DNA of 64,000 bases, taken from NCBI RefSeq assembly GCF_024198175.1, contig NZ_JAJVKV010000010.1, forward strand, positions 62,001-126,000, given 5' to 3'. The translations under genes were made by a program, and so were the position numbers. This DNA is from Pyxidicoccus xibeiensis. Its GTDB lineage: Bacteria > Myxococcota > Myxococcia > Myxococcales > Myxococcaceae. How positions within the stretch are numbered: position 1 is the stretch's first letter; the number at the start of each line of letters is the position of its first letter. The notes beneath the pieces were generated by a model. It did no database searches. It was not told where the DNA came from and saw only the letters and a program-made list of their open reading frames with translations. This document shows, piece after piece, positions 9,695-18,600 of this stretch.

Positions 9695-11050
9695 CTAGAA
9701 AGTCCAGCGGAGCTTCTTGAGCGCCGCCTTCGCCTCCGCGTTGTCCGGGTCCACCTTCGCCGCTTCCTCGAAGGCCCGCTTGGCGAGCTTCTTCGATCCG
9801 GCGTCCATCAGCACCTTTCCGAGCAGCACATGGTGCTCGACGCGCCCCGGCTGCCGTTCCACGGCGCGCTGCGCCAGGGAGCGGACCTCTGCTACATCCT
9901 GCCCCAGCTGGTAGCCCAGCTGCGCGGCGCGGAAGGCGGCCTCGGCGCTCTGGTCGTCCAGCGAGCTGGCGAGCCGGTACGCCACCAGTGCCGCATTGGA
10001 GTCGCCGCGCTGCTCCAGCTCCCTGGCCCGGGCCAGCTCGGTGACGGCCCGCTGCTCGTCATGCTTGCGGCGGGCCTCCACCAGCAGCGCAGCGACTTCG
10101 CGGTTCTTCGGGTCCAGCGTCTGGACCTGGTGGAAGTCCTGGTAGGCGCGCTCCCACTCGCCCCGGGCGATGGCGGCCCTGCCCCGGGCAATCAGCTCGG
10201 TCAGCCGGCCGCTGCGCGCCAGGTACGGGTGCCGGGCCAGGCGGGCCTGCCGCTCCGCGCGGCGGGCCTCGGACTCGGCGTCATTCACCGGCGGCGGGGG
10301 CGCGGGCGCCGGACGGGGCGGCACCGGCGGGGTGCGCATGGACGGCGGCACAGGCCGGGGCGGCGGCGCCGGCGAAGCGACGTGGGCGGTCGCCGGCACG
10401 GGGGTGAGCGGCGGAGGGGGCTCGGGGGGCCGCGGAGCCGCGGGCGGCGGCGTGGCGGCGGCGGCGGCGAGCCCCAGCGCGGGGTGGGCCCGGAGGTACG
10501 CCTCGCGCTTGTCCGGCTGGGTGAGGACGTTGTGGGCCTCGGTGAGGCGCCGGAAGATGCGCTCCATCCGGGCGCGGAAGCTGCCCAGGTTCTTCCCGAA
10601 GTACCGGTCCGGATGGAAGCGGCGCGAGGCGTTGTAGTACGCCTGCTTCACGTCCGCCGCCTGGGCGCCCGGCTTCAGCCCCAGCACGGCGAAGTGGTCC
10701 AGCGAGTCCAGGCCCCGCTCCAGGTCGATGATCTCCTTCTTCCGCTCCGGCTCGAGGTCCACCTCCTCGGCCATGGCGGCATCCACCACGGGGGCGGGCG
10801 TGGTGCGCGGCACCACCCGGGCGGGGACGATGGCCCCCTTGGCGCGCAGGGCGAGCAGCACGGCGATGGTGCGCGCCTCACCCAGCGACGAGCGGGCCAG
10901 CACCTGGTCGATGCGCTCCACCCGCCCCACGAGCGACAGCACCGCGCCCTCCTCCACGCTGAGCTGGAGGCGGGCGTGGTCCAGTTGGGGCACCGTGGCG
11001 ATGTGGTCCGTCCGGGCCCCCAGCCCGACGATCGTGTTTGACGCGCTCAC
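9695..11050 (-). CDS. DnaJ-domain protein with TPR repeats
   Basis: This 451-residue protein opens the chaperone operon. An N-terminal region of about 100 residues (VEEGAVLSLVGRVERIDQVL) resembles the small effector-like domains that often head myxobacterial regulators. The J-domain follows at about 115-185 and carries the essential HPD triad in SRRFHPDRYFG, so it should stimulate Hsp70 ATPase activity. A Pro/Ala-rich linker (about 200-265) leads to TPR-like helices (GRAAIARGEWERAYQDF, ALVAYRLASSLDDQSAEA, AFEEAAKVDPDNAEA). There is no zinc-binding G/F region, so it is a type III J-protein. The start is GTG at 11050 with no obvious Shine-Dalgarno sequence. It should recruit the neighbouring DnaK to clients recognised through the TPRs, which is inferred from the domains. 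Confidence 0.92.
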   Translation of the reverse strand: MSASNTIVGLGARTDHIATVPQLDHARLQLSVEEGAVLSLVGRVERIDQVLARSSLGEARTIAVLLALRAKGAIVPARVVPRTTPAPVVDAAMAEEVDLEPERKKEIIDLERGLDSLDHFAVLGLKPGAQAADVKQAYYNASRRFHPDRYFGKNLGSFRARMERIFRRLTEAHNVLTQPDKREAYLRAHPALGLAAAAATPPPAAPRPPEPPPPLTPVPATAHVASPAPPPRPVPPSMRTPPVPPRPAPAPPPPVNDAESEARRAERQARLARHPYLARSGRLTELIARGRAAIARGEWERAYQDFHQVQTLDPKNREVAALLVEARRKHDEQRAVTELARARELEQRGDSNAALVAYRLASSLDDQSAEAAFRAAQLGYQLGQDVAEVRSLAQRAVERQPGRVEHHVLLGKVLMDAGSKKLAKRAFEEAAKVDPDNAEAKAALKKLRWTF

Positions 11051-11169
11051 AGGGACGGTCCGCGAAAGGGCAGCGGGAATACCCAGACTAGGTGGTCCGG
11101 ACGCAGGGCGTCAAACGTCCGTGACATGGTTTCCCAGGATTGGGAGGGATGGGTGGGACATCCACCGCT

Positions 11170-12417
11170 TCACAGCGAGGCCAGCACGCGCTCGACGATG
11201 GCCAGGCCCTCGTCCAGCTCCTGCGGGGTGACAATGAAGGGCGGGGCGAAGCGCACGGTGCGGTCGCCGGCGGCATTCACCAGCAGTCCGCTCTCCCGGA
11301 GGCGGGCAATCACCGGGGCCACGTCCCGGTCCAGTTCCAGGCCCAGCAGCAGGCCCTGGCCGCGCACCGCGACGATGCGGCCAGGAGGCAGGCGGGCCTG
11401 CAGCTCCCGGGCGCGGGCGAGGAAGTGCTCGCCCTTGTCCTGGACGCCCTGGAGGAAGCCCGGCTGGCGGAGGATGCGCAGCACCGCGTTGGCGGCGGCG
11501 GCGGCCACCAGGTTTCCACCGAACGTGGAGCCGTGGGTGCCCGGCGTGAGGCTCGCGCCCAGCTCCTCGCGGCAGAGCATGGCGCCAATGGGCATGCCGT
11601 TGCCCAGGGCCTTGGCCACGCTGATGGCGTCAGGGCGGATGCCCTCGTGCATGTAGCCGAAGGGCTTGCCGGTGCGGCCCATGCCCGTCTGCACCTCGTC
11701 CACCAGCAGCAGCAGGCCGCGCTCGTCGCACAGGGCGCGCAGGGCGGTGAGGAAGCCGGGGGGCGCCGCGCGCACCCCACCCTCGCCCTGGATGGGCTCC
11801 ACGAGGATGGCGGCGGTGGCCGGGCCCACGGCACCGCGGACGGCGTCGATGTCGCCGTAGGGCACGTGGGTGAAGCCGGCGGGCAGCGGCTCGAAGCCCT
11901 TGTGGTACTTCGGCTGGCCGGTGGCGGTGACGGTGGCCAGCGTGCGGCCGTGGAAGCTCTTGTCGAAGGAGATGACCTCGTAGCGCTCCGGCGTGCCGCG
12001 GTCCTTCATCACCTTGCGGGCCAGCTTGAGCAGCGCCTCGTTGGCCTCGCCGCCCGAGTTGCAGAAGAAGGCGCGTGGCAGCCCGGACCACTCGGTGAGC
12101 TGCGCGGCCAGGTCGATTTGAGGCTGCGAGTAGAAGACGTTGGAGACGTGCCAGAGCGAGTCGAGCTGCGCCTTGGCCGCGGCCACGACTTCCGGGTGGC
12201 AGTGGCCCAGGGCGCAGGTGGCGATGCCCCCCAGCAGGTCCAGGTACTCACGCCCGTCCGCGTCCCACACGCGCGTGCCCTGGCCGCGCACCAGGACGAT
12301 GGGCTGCTGCTTGTAGTTCTGCAGCAGGTGCGCCTTCGCCTTCTCGATGAGGGCGCTGTTGGCCGGGGTGATGCCGGGGGCACTCGGGGCGGCGGGGGAC
12401 GGCTCGCATTGCGGCAA
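11170..12417 (-). CDS. argD: Acetylornithine/succinyldiaminopimelate aminotransferase
   Basis: This is a 415-residue class III PLP aminotransferase that converts N-acetylglutamate semialdehyde to N-acetylornithine in arginine synthesis, and probably also serves lysine synthesis. Family landmarks are DLLGGIATCALGHCHPEV, FFCNSGGEANEALLKLAR, SFHGRTLATVTATGQPKY, the PLP-contacting VDEVQTGMGRTG and the Schiff-base lysine in SVAKALGNGMPIGAM. The length is normal for ArgD, with a short Pro/Ala-rich N-terminal extension before residue 20. It lies 46 bases after hslU on the same strand, so it could be read through from hslVU, although no functional link is known. A distinction from ornithine or 4-aminobutyrate aminotransferases rests on the overall sequence pattern and is not absolute. 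Confidence 0.9.
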   Translation of the reverse strand: MPQCEPSPAAPSAPGITPANSALIEKAKAHLLQNYKQQPIVLVRGQGTRVWDADGREYLDLLGGIATCALGHCHPEVVAAAKAQLDSLWHVSNVFYSQPQIDLAAQLTEWSGLPRAFFCNSGGEANEALLKLARKVMKDRGTPERYEVISFDKSFHGRTLATVTATGQPKYHKGFEPLPAGFTHVPYGDIDAVRGAVGPATAAILVEPIQGEGGVRAAPPGFLTALRALCDERGLLLLVDEVQTGMGRTGKPFGYMHEGIRPDAISVAKALGNGMPIGAMLCREELGASLTPGTHGSTFGGNLVAAAAANAVLRILRQPGFLQGVQDKGEHFLARARELQARLPPGRIVAVRGQGLLLGLELDRDVAPVIARLRESGLLVNAAGDRTVRFAPPFIVTPQELDEGLAIVERVLASL

Positions 12418-12463
12418 GGCAGGCTTCTCCTTCGGACGGCGCGTGCGAGCCGGATATAGCGCG

Positions 12464-13858
<1,395 letters not shown>

Positions 13859-13870
13859 GGGCGGTGACTC

Positions 13871-14398
13871 CTAGAGCTCTTCGATGGAGATGTTGGAGTT
13901 GGTGTAGATGTCGATCTCCCCGGCGATGGAGAGCGACTGGTGGGCCACGTCGCGGGCGGACAGCTGGGTGTGGGCCATGAGGGCGCGCGCGGCGGCGAGC
14001 GCGTAGGGGCCGCCGCTGCCGACAGCGGCGATGCCGTAGTCGGGCTCAATCACGTCGCCGGCGCCGGAGAGGATGAAGGTCTTCTCCTTGTCGGCGACGA
14101 CGAGGAGGGCTTCCAGGCGGCGGAGGAAGCGGTCGGTGCGCCAGTCCTTGCCGAGCTCGACGCAGGCTCGGGCCATGTTCTTCTGGTGCTCCTTGAGCTT
14201 GCCCTCGAAGCGCTCGAAGAGGGTGAAGGCGTCCGCGGTGCTGCCCGCGAAGCCGGCGAGCACCTGGCCCTCGCCGAGCTTGCGGACCTTCTTCGCGGAG
14301 TTCTTCATGACGGTCTTCTCGAGGGAGACCTGGCCGTCGCTGGCGATGGCGACCTTCCCGTCACGCCGCACGCAGAGGATGGTGGTGCCGTGGAACAT
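13871..14398 (-). CDS. hslV: ATP-dependent protease peptidase subunit HslV (ClpQ)
   Basis: This 175-residue N-terminal threonine peptidase forms the proteolytic core of HslVU. The start MFHGTTILCVRR gives a four-residue propeptide before the catalytic Thr, as in many non-enterobacterial HslVs. Typical segments follow: GDGQVSLEKTVMKNSAKKVR, GFAGSTADAFTLFERFEGKL, KDWRTDRFLRRLEALL and AVGSGGPYALAAARAL. A longer frame continues upstream, but those residues do not resemble HslV, so the ATG at 14398 is used. The gene is followed after 12 bases by hslU. In many bacteria xerC lies directly upstream of hslV. Here xerC is 8.4 kb away, beyond a Rhs and toxin-antitoxin segment. Confidence 0.97.
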   Translation of the reverse strand: MFHGTTILCVRRDGKVAIASDGQVSLEKTVMKNSAKKVRKLGEGQVLAGFAGSTADAFTLFERFEGKLKEHQKNMARACVELGKDWRTDRFLRRLEALLVVADKEKTFILSGAGDVIEPDYGIAAVGSGGPYALAAARALMAHTQLSARDVAHQSLSIAGEIDIYTNSNISIEEL

Positions 14399-14445
14399 AG
14401 GCCCCGGGTCTAACAAGGCAGGCGGCGCTTTACCAAGGAACAGTG

Positions 14446-14464
14446 GCTGCCTGTCCGCTCCAGT
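14446..14464 (+). repeat. 19-bp direct repeat, copy 1
   Basis: The 19 bases beginning GCTGCCTGTCCGC are repeated exactly, in the same orientation, at 15134-15152. The two copies bracket the toxin-antitoxin pair. Flanking bases are partly similar as well (CCTCCGG follows both within 12 bases). This copy lies in the short region between hslV and the toxin pseudogene. Confidence 0.85.
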
Positions 14465-14487
14465 ACCGTTCCTCCGGGCCGGAGTGC

Positions 14488-14830
14488 TCAGCGTGATGGA
14501 GACGACTTCACGGACTCCGCGCGCTGGAGCCAATAGCCCGGCTTGCGGCGCAGGTGGGCTACGGCGAGGACGACGATACGGTCCTCGAGCACCATGAAGG
14601 GCAGCGCGAAGGGAAAGTCCCACACCAGGAAACGTCGGATGGGTGGGCTGTGGCTCACGCCCGGCCACTCGGGCCAGGTCTCGGGATGGTCCTCAAGGAC
14701 GTCCAGCGCCCTGAAGAGCCCTGAAGACCTCGGAGGAGAACGCCGTGCCGAGCCCGAGCTGTTGGCGCTCGTACCACTCGGAGGCAAGCACCAGCTCCTC
14801 GCTGGCGTCGGAATGAAGCGACACGGACAT
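14488..14830 (-). pseudogene. RelE/ParE-type toxin, frameshifted by a 10-bp tandem duplication
   Basis: The gene starts at ATG 14830, ten bases after the antitoxin stop, with MSVSLHSDASEELVLASEWY, the usual N-terminus of a ParE/RelE toxin (sheet strand, then an A-x-x-W-Y helix). After SSEVFRAL the frame reaches a stop within a few codons. The remainder of the toxin (LDVLEDHPETWPEWP, RRFLVWDFPFALPFMVLED, IVVLAVAHLRRKPGYW) continues in another frame to the TGA at 14488. The join falls on two adjacent copies of a 10-base unit (14708-14717 and 14718-14727). Removing one copy restores a continuous protein of about 110 residues ending in the AHxRRxPGYW pattern. As sequenced the toxin is therefore truncated and almost certainly inactive. 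A sequencing error is possible but a clean tandem duplication is a common mutation. Confidence 0.8.
14708..14727. repeat. 10-bp tandem duplication causing the toxin frameshift
   Basis: The unit GCCCTGAAGA (plus strand) occurs twice with no gap. A ten-base insertion shifts the minus-strand reading frame by one and separates the two halves of the toxin gene. Confidence 0.9.
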
Positions 14831-14839
14831 GCGTGCAGG

Positions 14840-15091
14840 TCACCGTTCTCGGCGCACGTGCTCTAGCCGCTCGGAGACGGCTCGACGGGCGTCGTCGACG
14901 CTGACGAGCTTCACCTTGCCGCTGATGACTTCCTGGGCACGACGTTCGAGCTCCGTCGCCCACTCGGACTGGGCGTCGGCGTCATCCGCATCGCGACCTT
15001 CGAGACTGAGCAGCAACTCGTGCGCAAGCCGTGCCCGGTCCCTGGACGGGAGTCGCAGCGCATCCGTGAGCAATTCGTCGGCGGTGGCCAT
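14840..15091 (-). CDS. Addiction-module antitoxin
   Basis: This is an 83-residue protein (MATADELLTDALRLPSRDRA) with the pattern of the small antitoxin family paired with RelE/ParE toxins: a short helical N-terminus, L-P-x-x-(D/E)-R-A-x-L-A-x-E-L-L, then an acidic linker and a helical C-terminus (EVISGKVKLVSVDDARRAV) that would wrap the toxin. The upstream in-frame ATGs at 15109 and 15100 are alternatives. I use 15091 because family members start close to this point. The gene is intact while its toxin is broken, so it may remain as a leftover or may protect against other toxins of the family. It lies inside the 19-bp direct repeats. Confidence 0.8.
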   Translation of the reverse strand: MATADELLTDALRLPSRDRARLAHELLLSLEGRDADDADAQSEWATELERRAQEVISGKVKLVSVDDARRAVSERLEHVRRER

Positions 15092-15133
15092 GCTGGCCAT
15101 TCTACTCATCCGGCGCGCTCCCTGGGAGCATTC

Positions 15134-15152
15134 GCTGCCTGTCCGCTCCAGT
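15134..15152 (+). repeat. 19-bp direct repeat, copy 2
   Basis: This is an exact copy of 14446-14464. Its last base overlaps the TAA stop of the small minus-strand frame at 15152-15286, so on that strand the repeat follows a gene end directly. Confidence 0.85.
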
Positions 15153-15286
15153 TACGCCTCCGGAGTCGCGGGCTCCGAGACGGATTGCAGAACATTCAGG
15201 AAACCGAAGAGGGGCGCTCCGGGCTCGAGCTCCAGTTCCCAGATGCCGGTGGCCGTCTGCAGCCACAGGTGCCGCAGTTCGAACAC
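15152..15286 (-). CDS. Short reading frame or gene remnant after the putative immunity gene
   Basis: On the minus strand, the frame that continues past the TGA of the 91-residue membrane protein stays open for 59 codons to a TAA at 15152. It reads like real protein (VFELRHLWLQTATGIW, PGAPLFGFLNVLQSV) and most third positions are G or C, unlike the other two frames. There is no ATG. A GTG at 15286 would give 44 residues but lacks a ribosome site. It could be a small gene, the tail of a gene truncated by insertion, or a former C-terminus of the upstream gene cut off by a stop mutation. No family is recognised. Confidence 0.3.
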   Translation of the reverse strand: MFELRHLWLQTATGIWELELEPGAPLFGFLNVLQSVSEPATPEA

Positions 15287-15334
15287 CTGGGAGCGCGGCG
15301 TCGGGTACCGCCAGGTCCTGCGGGGGAGCGGACC

Positions 15335-15610
15335 TCACGAGCGCCGGTCCCTCAGCATCAAGGGCAACCCCAGGTGCACCAGGACGTGGAAGCTGAACAA
15401 GCCCAGCAGAAGCCCGCCATGCCAGGGCAGACCCGCCAGCGTCCGGATGCCGTAGAAGCACAGGTAGAAGAAGAGGGCCACCCCGGGTGCTCCCGAGGCG
15501 ACCTTCTTCCCTGTCACCGCACGCAGCAGCAGGACGAAGCTGACCGCGTCGATCAGCACACCCACGCCCAGCAGGAACCACGACAGCACATCGAGCATTG
15601 GAGTGAGCAT
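15335..15610 (-). CDS. Small membrane protein, candidate immunity protein for the Rhs toxin
   Basis: This 91-residue protein has about three membrane segments: DVLSWFLLGVGVLIDAVSF, VALFFYLCFYGIRTLAGL and LLLGLFSFHVLVHLGLPLML. The ATG at 15610 is supported by a strong GGGAGGA site six bases upstream. It starts 23 bases after the stop of the 2,115-residue Rhs protein, the position where immunity genes of polymorphic toxins normally lie. I do not recognise the family. An immunity role is inferred only from position, small size and membrane location. If correct, the toxin would act on or at the inner membrane or periplasm. Confidence 0.65.
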   Translation of the reverse strand: MLTPMLDVLSWFLLGVGVLIDAVSFVLLLRAVTGKKVASGAPGVALFFYLCFYGIRTLAGLPWHGGLLLGLFSFHVLVHLGLPLMLRDRRS

Positions 15611-15633
15611 GGGTGTCCTCCCTGGCGTCCGCT

Positions 15634-18600
15634 TCAGGGCATGTAGATACGTTGTCCTATCAGCCCCTTGAACCACTGCCCTCCGCTGGGCCACCGCAGC
15701 GCGGAGCCCGGCACCGAATGCGTCACGCGGTCCCCAAGCTTGTACATCCGGACCGTCCCGGAGAAGAGCCAGTTGCGGAGCGTGCCGCCTCCCGTCATCA
15801 CCCAGGCGCCCGGCCGGAGGGTGCCGCCGGCCACCTTGGCCGCCGTATCCCAGTGCGTCACCTGTTGCATGGCCTTGGTGGCGGGCCGCAGCGCGGCCCC
15901 TCCCCCCAGGAAGAGTGAGTTGACGAAGCCCGAGACCTGGCCCGCCGTGTAGGCCCCGCTCTGCCTGTCCACGACGGCATTGGAGTCGTTCAGACCCCGG
16001 ATGGCACGGGTGGCATTGAAGGTCAGGAAGTCTCCCATGCCCGACGCGAAGTTCCCCGCGGTTCGCACGTCCCACTCCATCCAGCCCGGAGCCCATGCAT
16101 CCAGCACCCGCGCGAGCCCGTCATTGTAACTCCCGAAGCGTTGAATGCCCCCGCCTCCATACCCCCCTCGCGCACCACCGGCCCCCCTGCTCGACCGGTG
16201 GACGAAGTGCGAGAACTCCGGTGACATCTCCGACCGGACCGAGCTCTCGGACTCGACCGTCACCAGGTCGGGCGTGGCGACCCAGCATATCGTTTCGTCC
16301 ACCGTGCAGCCCTTGAGGGTCGGAGGCTTGAGCATGCCGCTCGACGAGGAAGCGGACACCGTGCTGTCCGTGGTCGCCGCCGCGAATTTCGTGTTGGACC
16401 AGCACACGCCCGCCATGCACCCGTCCTGCGTGGACGGCTTCGTCCGGATGACAGCCGAGCCCTGGCCCGGCACCGGCGCATAGCCGCCATACCAGCTGTC
16501 ATAGACGATGACGGCCTCGCTGATCGGCAGGTACCCGGAGGGGTCCGTGAAGGAGAGCGGGTTGTTGAGGACGTAGCTGTAGCGGTTGTACGCCTGTCCG
16601 GAGAAGGCGGACGACACGATGGGGTCCGCGCTGAGGAACCGGCCCAGCTTCGGGTCATACATGCGCCCGTTCATGTTGATGAGACCGGACTCGTCGTCCT
16701 GCTCATGGCCGGTGAAGCCCCGCCGCACCTGCGAGCCCCACGGCGACTCCGGCTGGGTCAGGTCGTTGACCTGGCGGCTGCCGCCAAACGGCTCGTGCTT
16801 CCTCCGCTCCACCACGGCGCCCGCGGCGTCCGTCACCGTCTCCACCGAGCCCAGGTGGTCGGCGTGGAGGAACAGCCGCTGCTCGGGGCCGGCCTGCTGG
16901 GACACGTCGGTGGTCCAGGACACCTGGGCCACGACGCGCTCGGCGCCCTGGACGCTGAAGACGTGGAGCGCGCTGCCATCCGGCGCGGTGCGCTCCTCGT
17001 ACAGGCCGCCGACGTACACCGTCCGCTCACCGCCGACCACCTGCTTCACGGTGCGGACCCCCGCCGCGTCGTAGCGGAACAGGGTGCTGCCCGTGTTCGT
17101 CGAGACGCGGGACGGCAGGTTGAAGCCGGTGTACTCGACGACACGCCCCGGCCCGCTGACCTGGTTGCCGTTCCGGTCGTAGCCGTACGGGGCCAGGCCC
17201 GCGCGCGTCACCGCATGGGGCCCCGCCCCGTTCGTCTTCTCGTAGTAGAGCGCCGAGCTGAAGCCCGTTCCCTGCAGCACGTCGGAGCCCAGCAGGTTCC
17301 CGATGCTGTCGTAGCGATACGCCAGCACGGACGGGAGGCAGTTCTGGAAGACGGACCACCGCGTCAGCCGGTTGAGCGAGTCATACGCGAAGTCCTCCGT
17401 GGTCCGGCCAAGCAGGTCATGCCGCTCGCTCAGGTTGCCGTTGGCGTCATAGGCGTACGCCAGCGCCTGCACGGGCGAGGTTGCGCGCTTGCTATCGATG
17501 AAGCGCAACCGGCCGCTGGCGTCATACGCCCGCTTCGAGACGACGCCGTTGCCCAGTTGCTCCCGCGTGAGCTGGCCCGCGGCGTTGCGCGACTCCGCGG
17601 TCCAGTAGGCATACCCGCTGGCCGGCTCCCGCACGCTCAGCAGGTCGCCCCAGGTGTTGTACTCACGCCGGACGGTCAGCCGCCTCCCGCCCGCGGCCGG
17701 ATAGCTCTGGTCCCGGAGGCGTCCGTACACGTCGTACGTCATGTCGACGGCGTAGAGCTGTCCGTCCACGGTCCACACGTCCGACGCCACGCGGCCCACC
17801 GGGTCGTAGGTGTGTCCCACGATGATGTCGTCCAGCGTCGTGCCCGGGTCTGCGACCCGCTGGCTGCTGGCCAGCTGGCCGATGCCGTGGGGCGCGGTGT
17901 CCCAGGTGAAGCGCACCTCGCCGTCGATGGCGTGGGTGATGGACGTCTCACGACCGAGGAGGTCCCGCTGGTAGGTGGTCGCGTCGCCCTTGCCGTCGAC
18001 CTGCTCGATGACCTCTCCGAACGGGTTGTAGCGCGTGAGGTTCACCCCCGTGTCCGGGTCCTGCAGCCGCGTCCGGCGTCCGCTCCGGTCATACCCCATG
18101 AAGGTGGAGTGGCCCTGCGCGTCCGTCACGAGCACCGGCAGGTCGAACGGGCCATACCCATACTGGGTGACGAAGGCCGCCCCATCCTTCCACTCCTCGA
18201 CGGACGCGGGCTGTCCGTTCGAGTGCTGGTGGACCACGCGCAGGTTGCCCCGGGCATCCACGCTCGTCGTCTTCAGCCCCTCGTAGGTGTTGCTGAGCAG
18301 CTGGCCGTCCGGGTAGCGGGTGGTCCGCTTGCGTCCCAGGTTGTCGTAGGTGAACTCGGTGGCCACCCGCTGCGTCGCGTCCAGGGGCGACGGCGTCCAC
18401 TGTTTCACGACGCGCCCCAGGACGTCGTACTCGGTCGAGGTGGTGACCTGGTCGCCGTGGAATGAGCGCGTGCGGACCGACAGGAACCGGCCCAGGCGGT
18501 CATAGGTGGTGAACGCCTCCTCGCCGCCCGCCCGCGTCGAGAGCACCCGCAGGGCCGACTGGCCTCCGAGTCCCCAGCTATAGGAGTAGGTCGTATCCGC

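Noticed and set aside
15102..15581. Another minus-strand frame across the region downstream of the Rhs gene
   Set aside because: Its third-position bias is weak and it conflicts with the membrane-protein gene at 15335-15610, which has a strong ribosome site.
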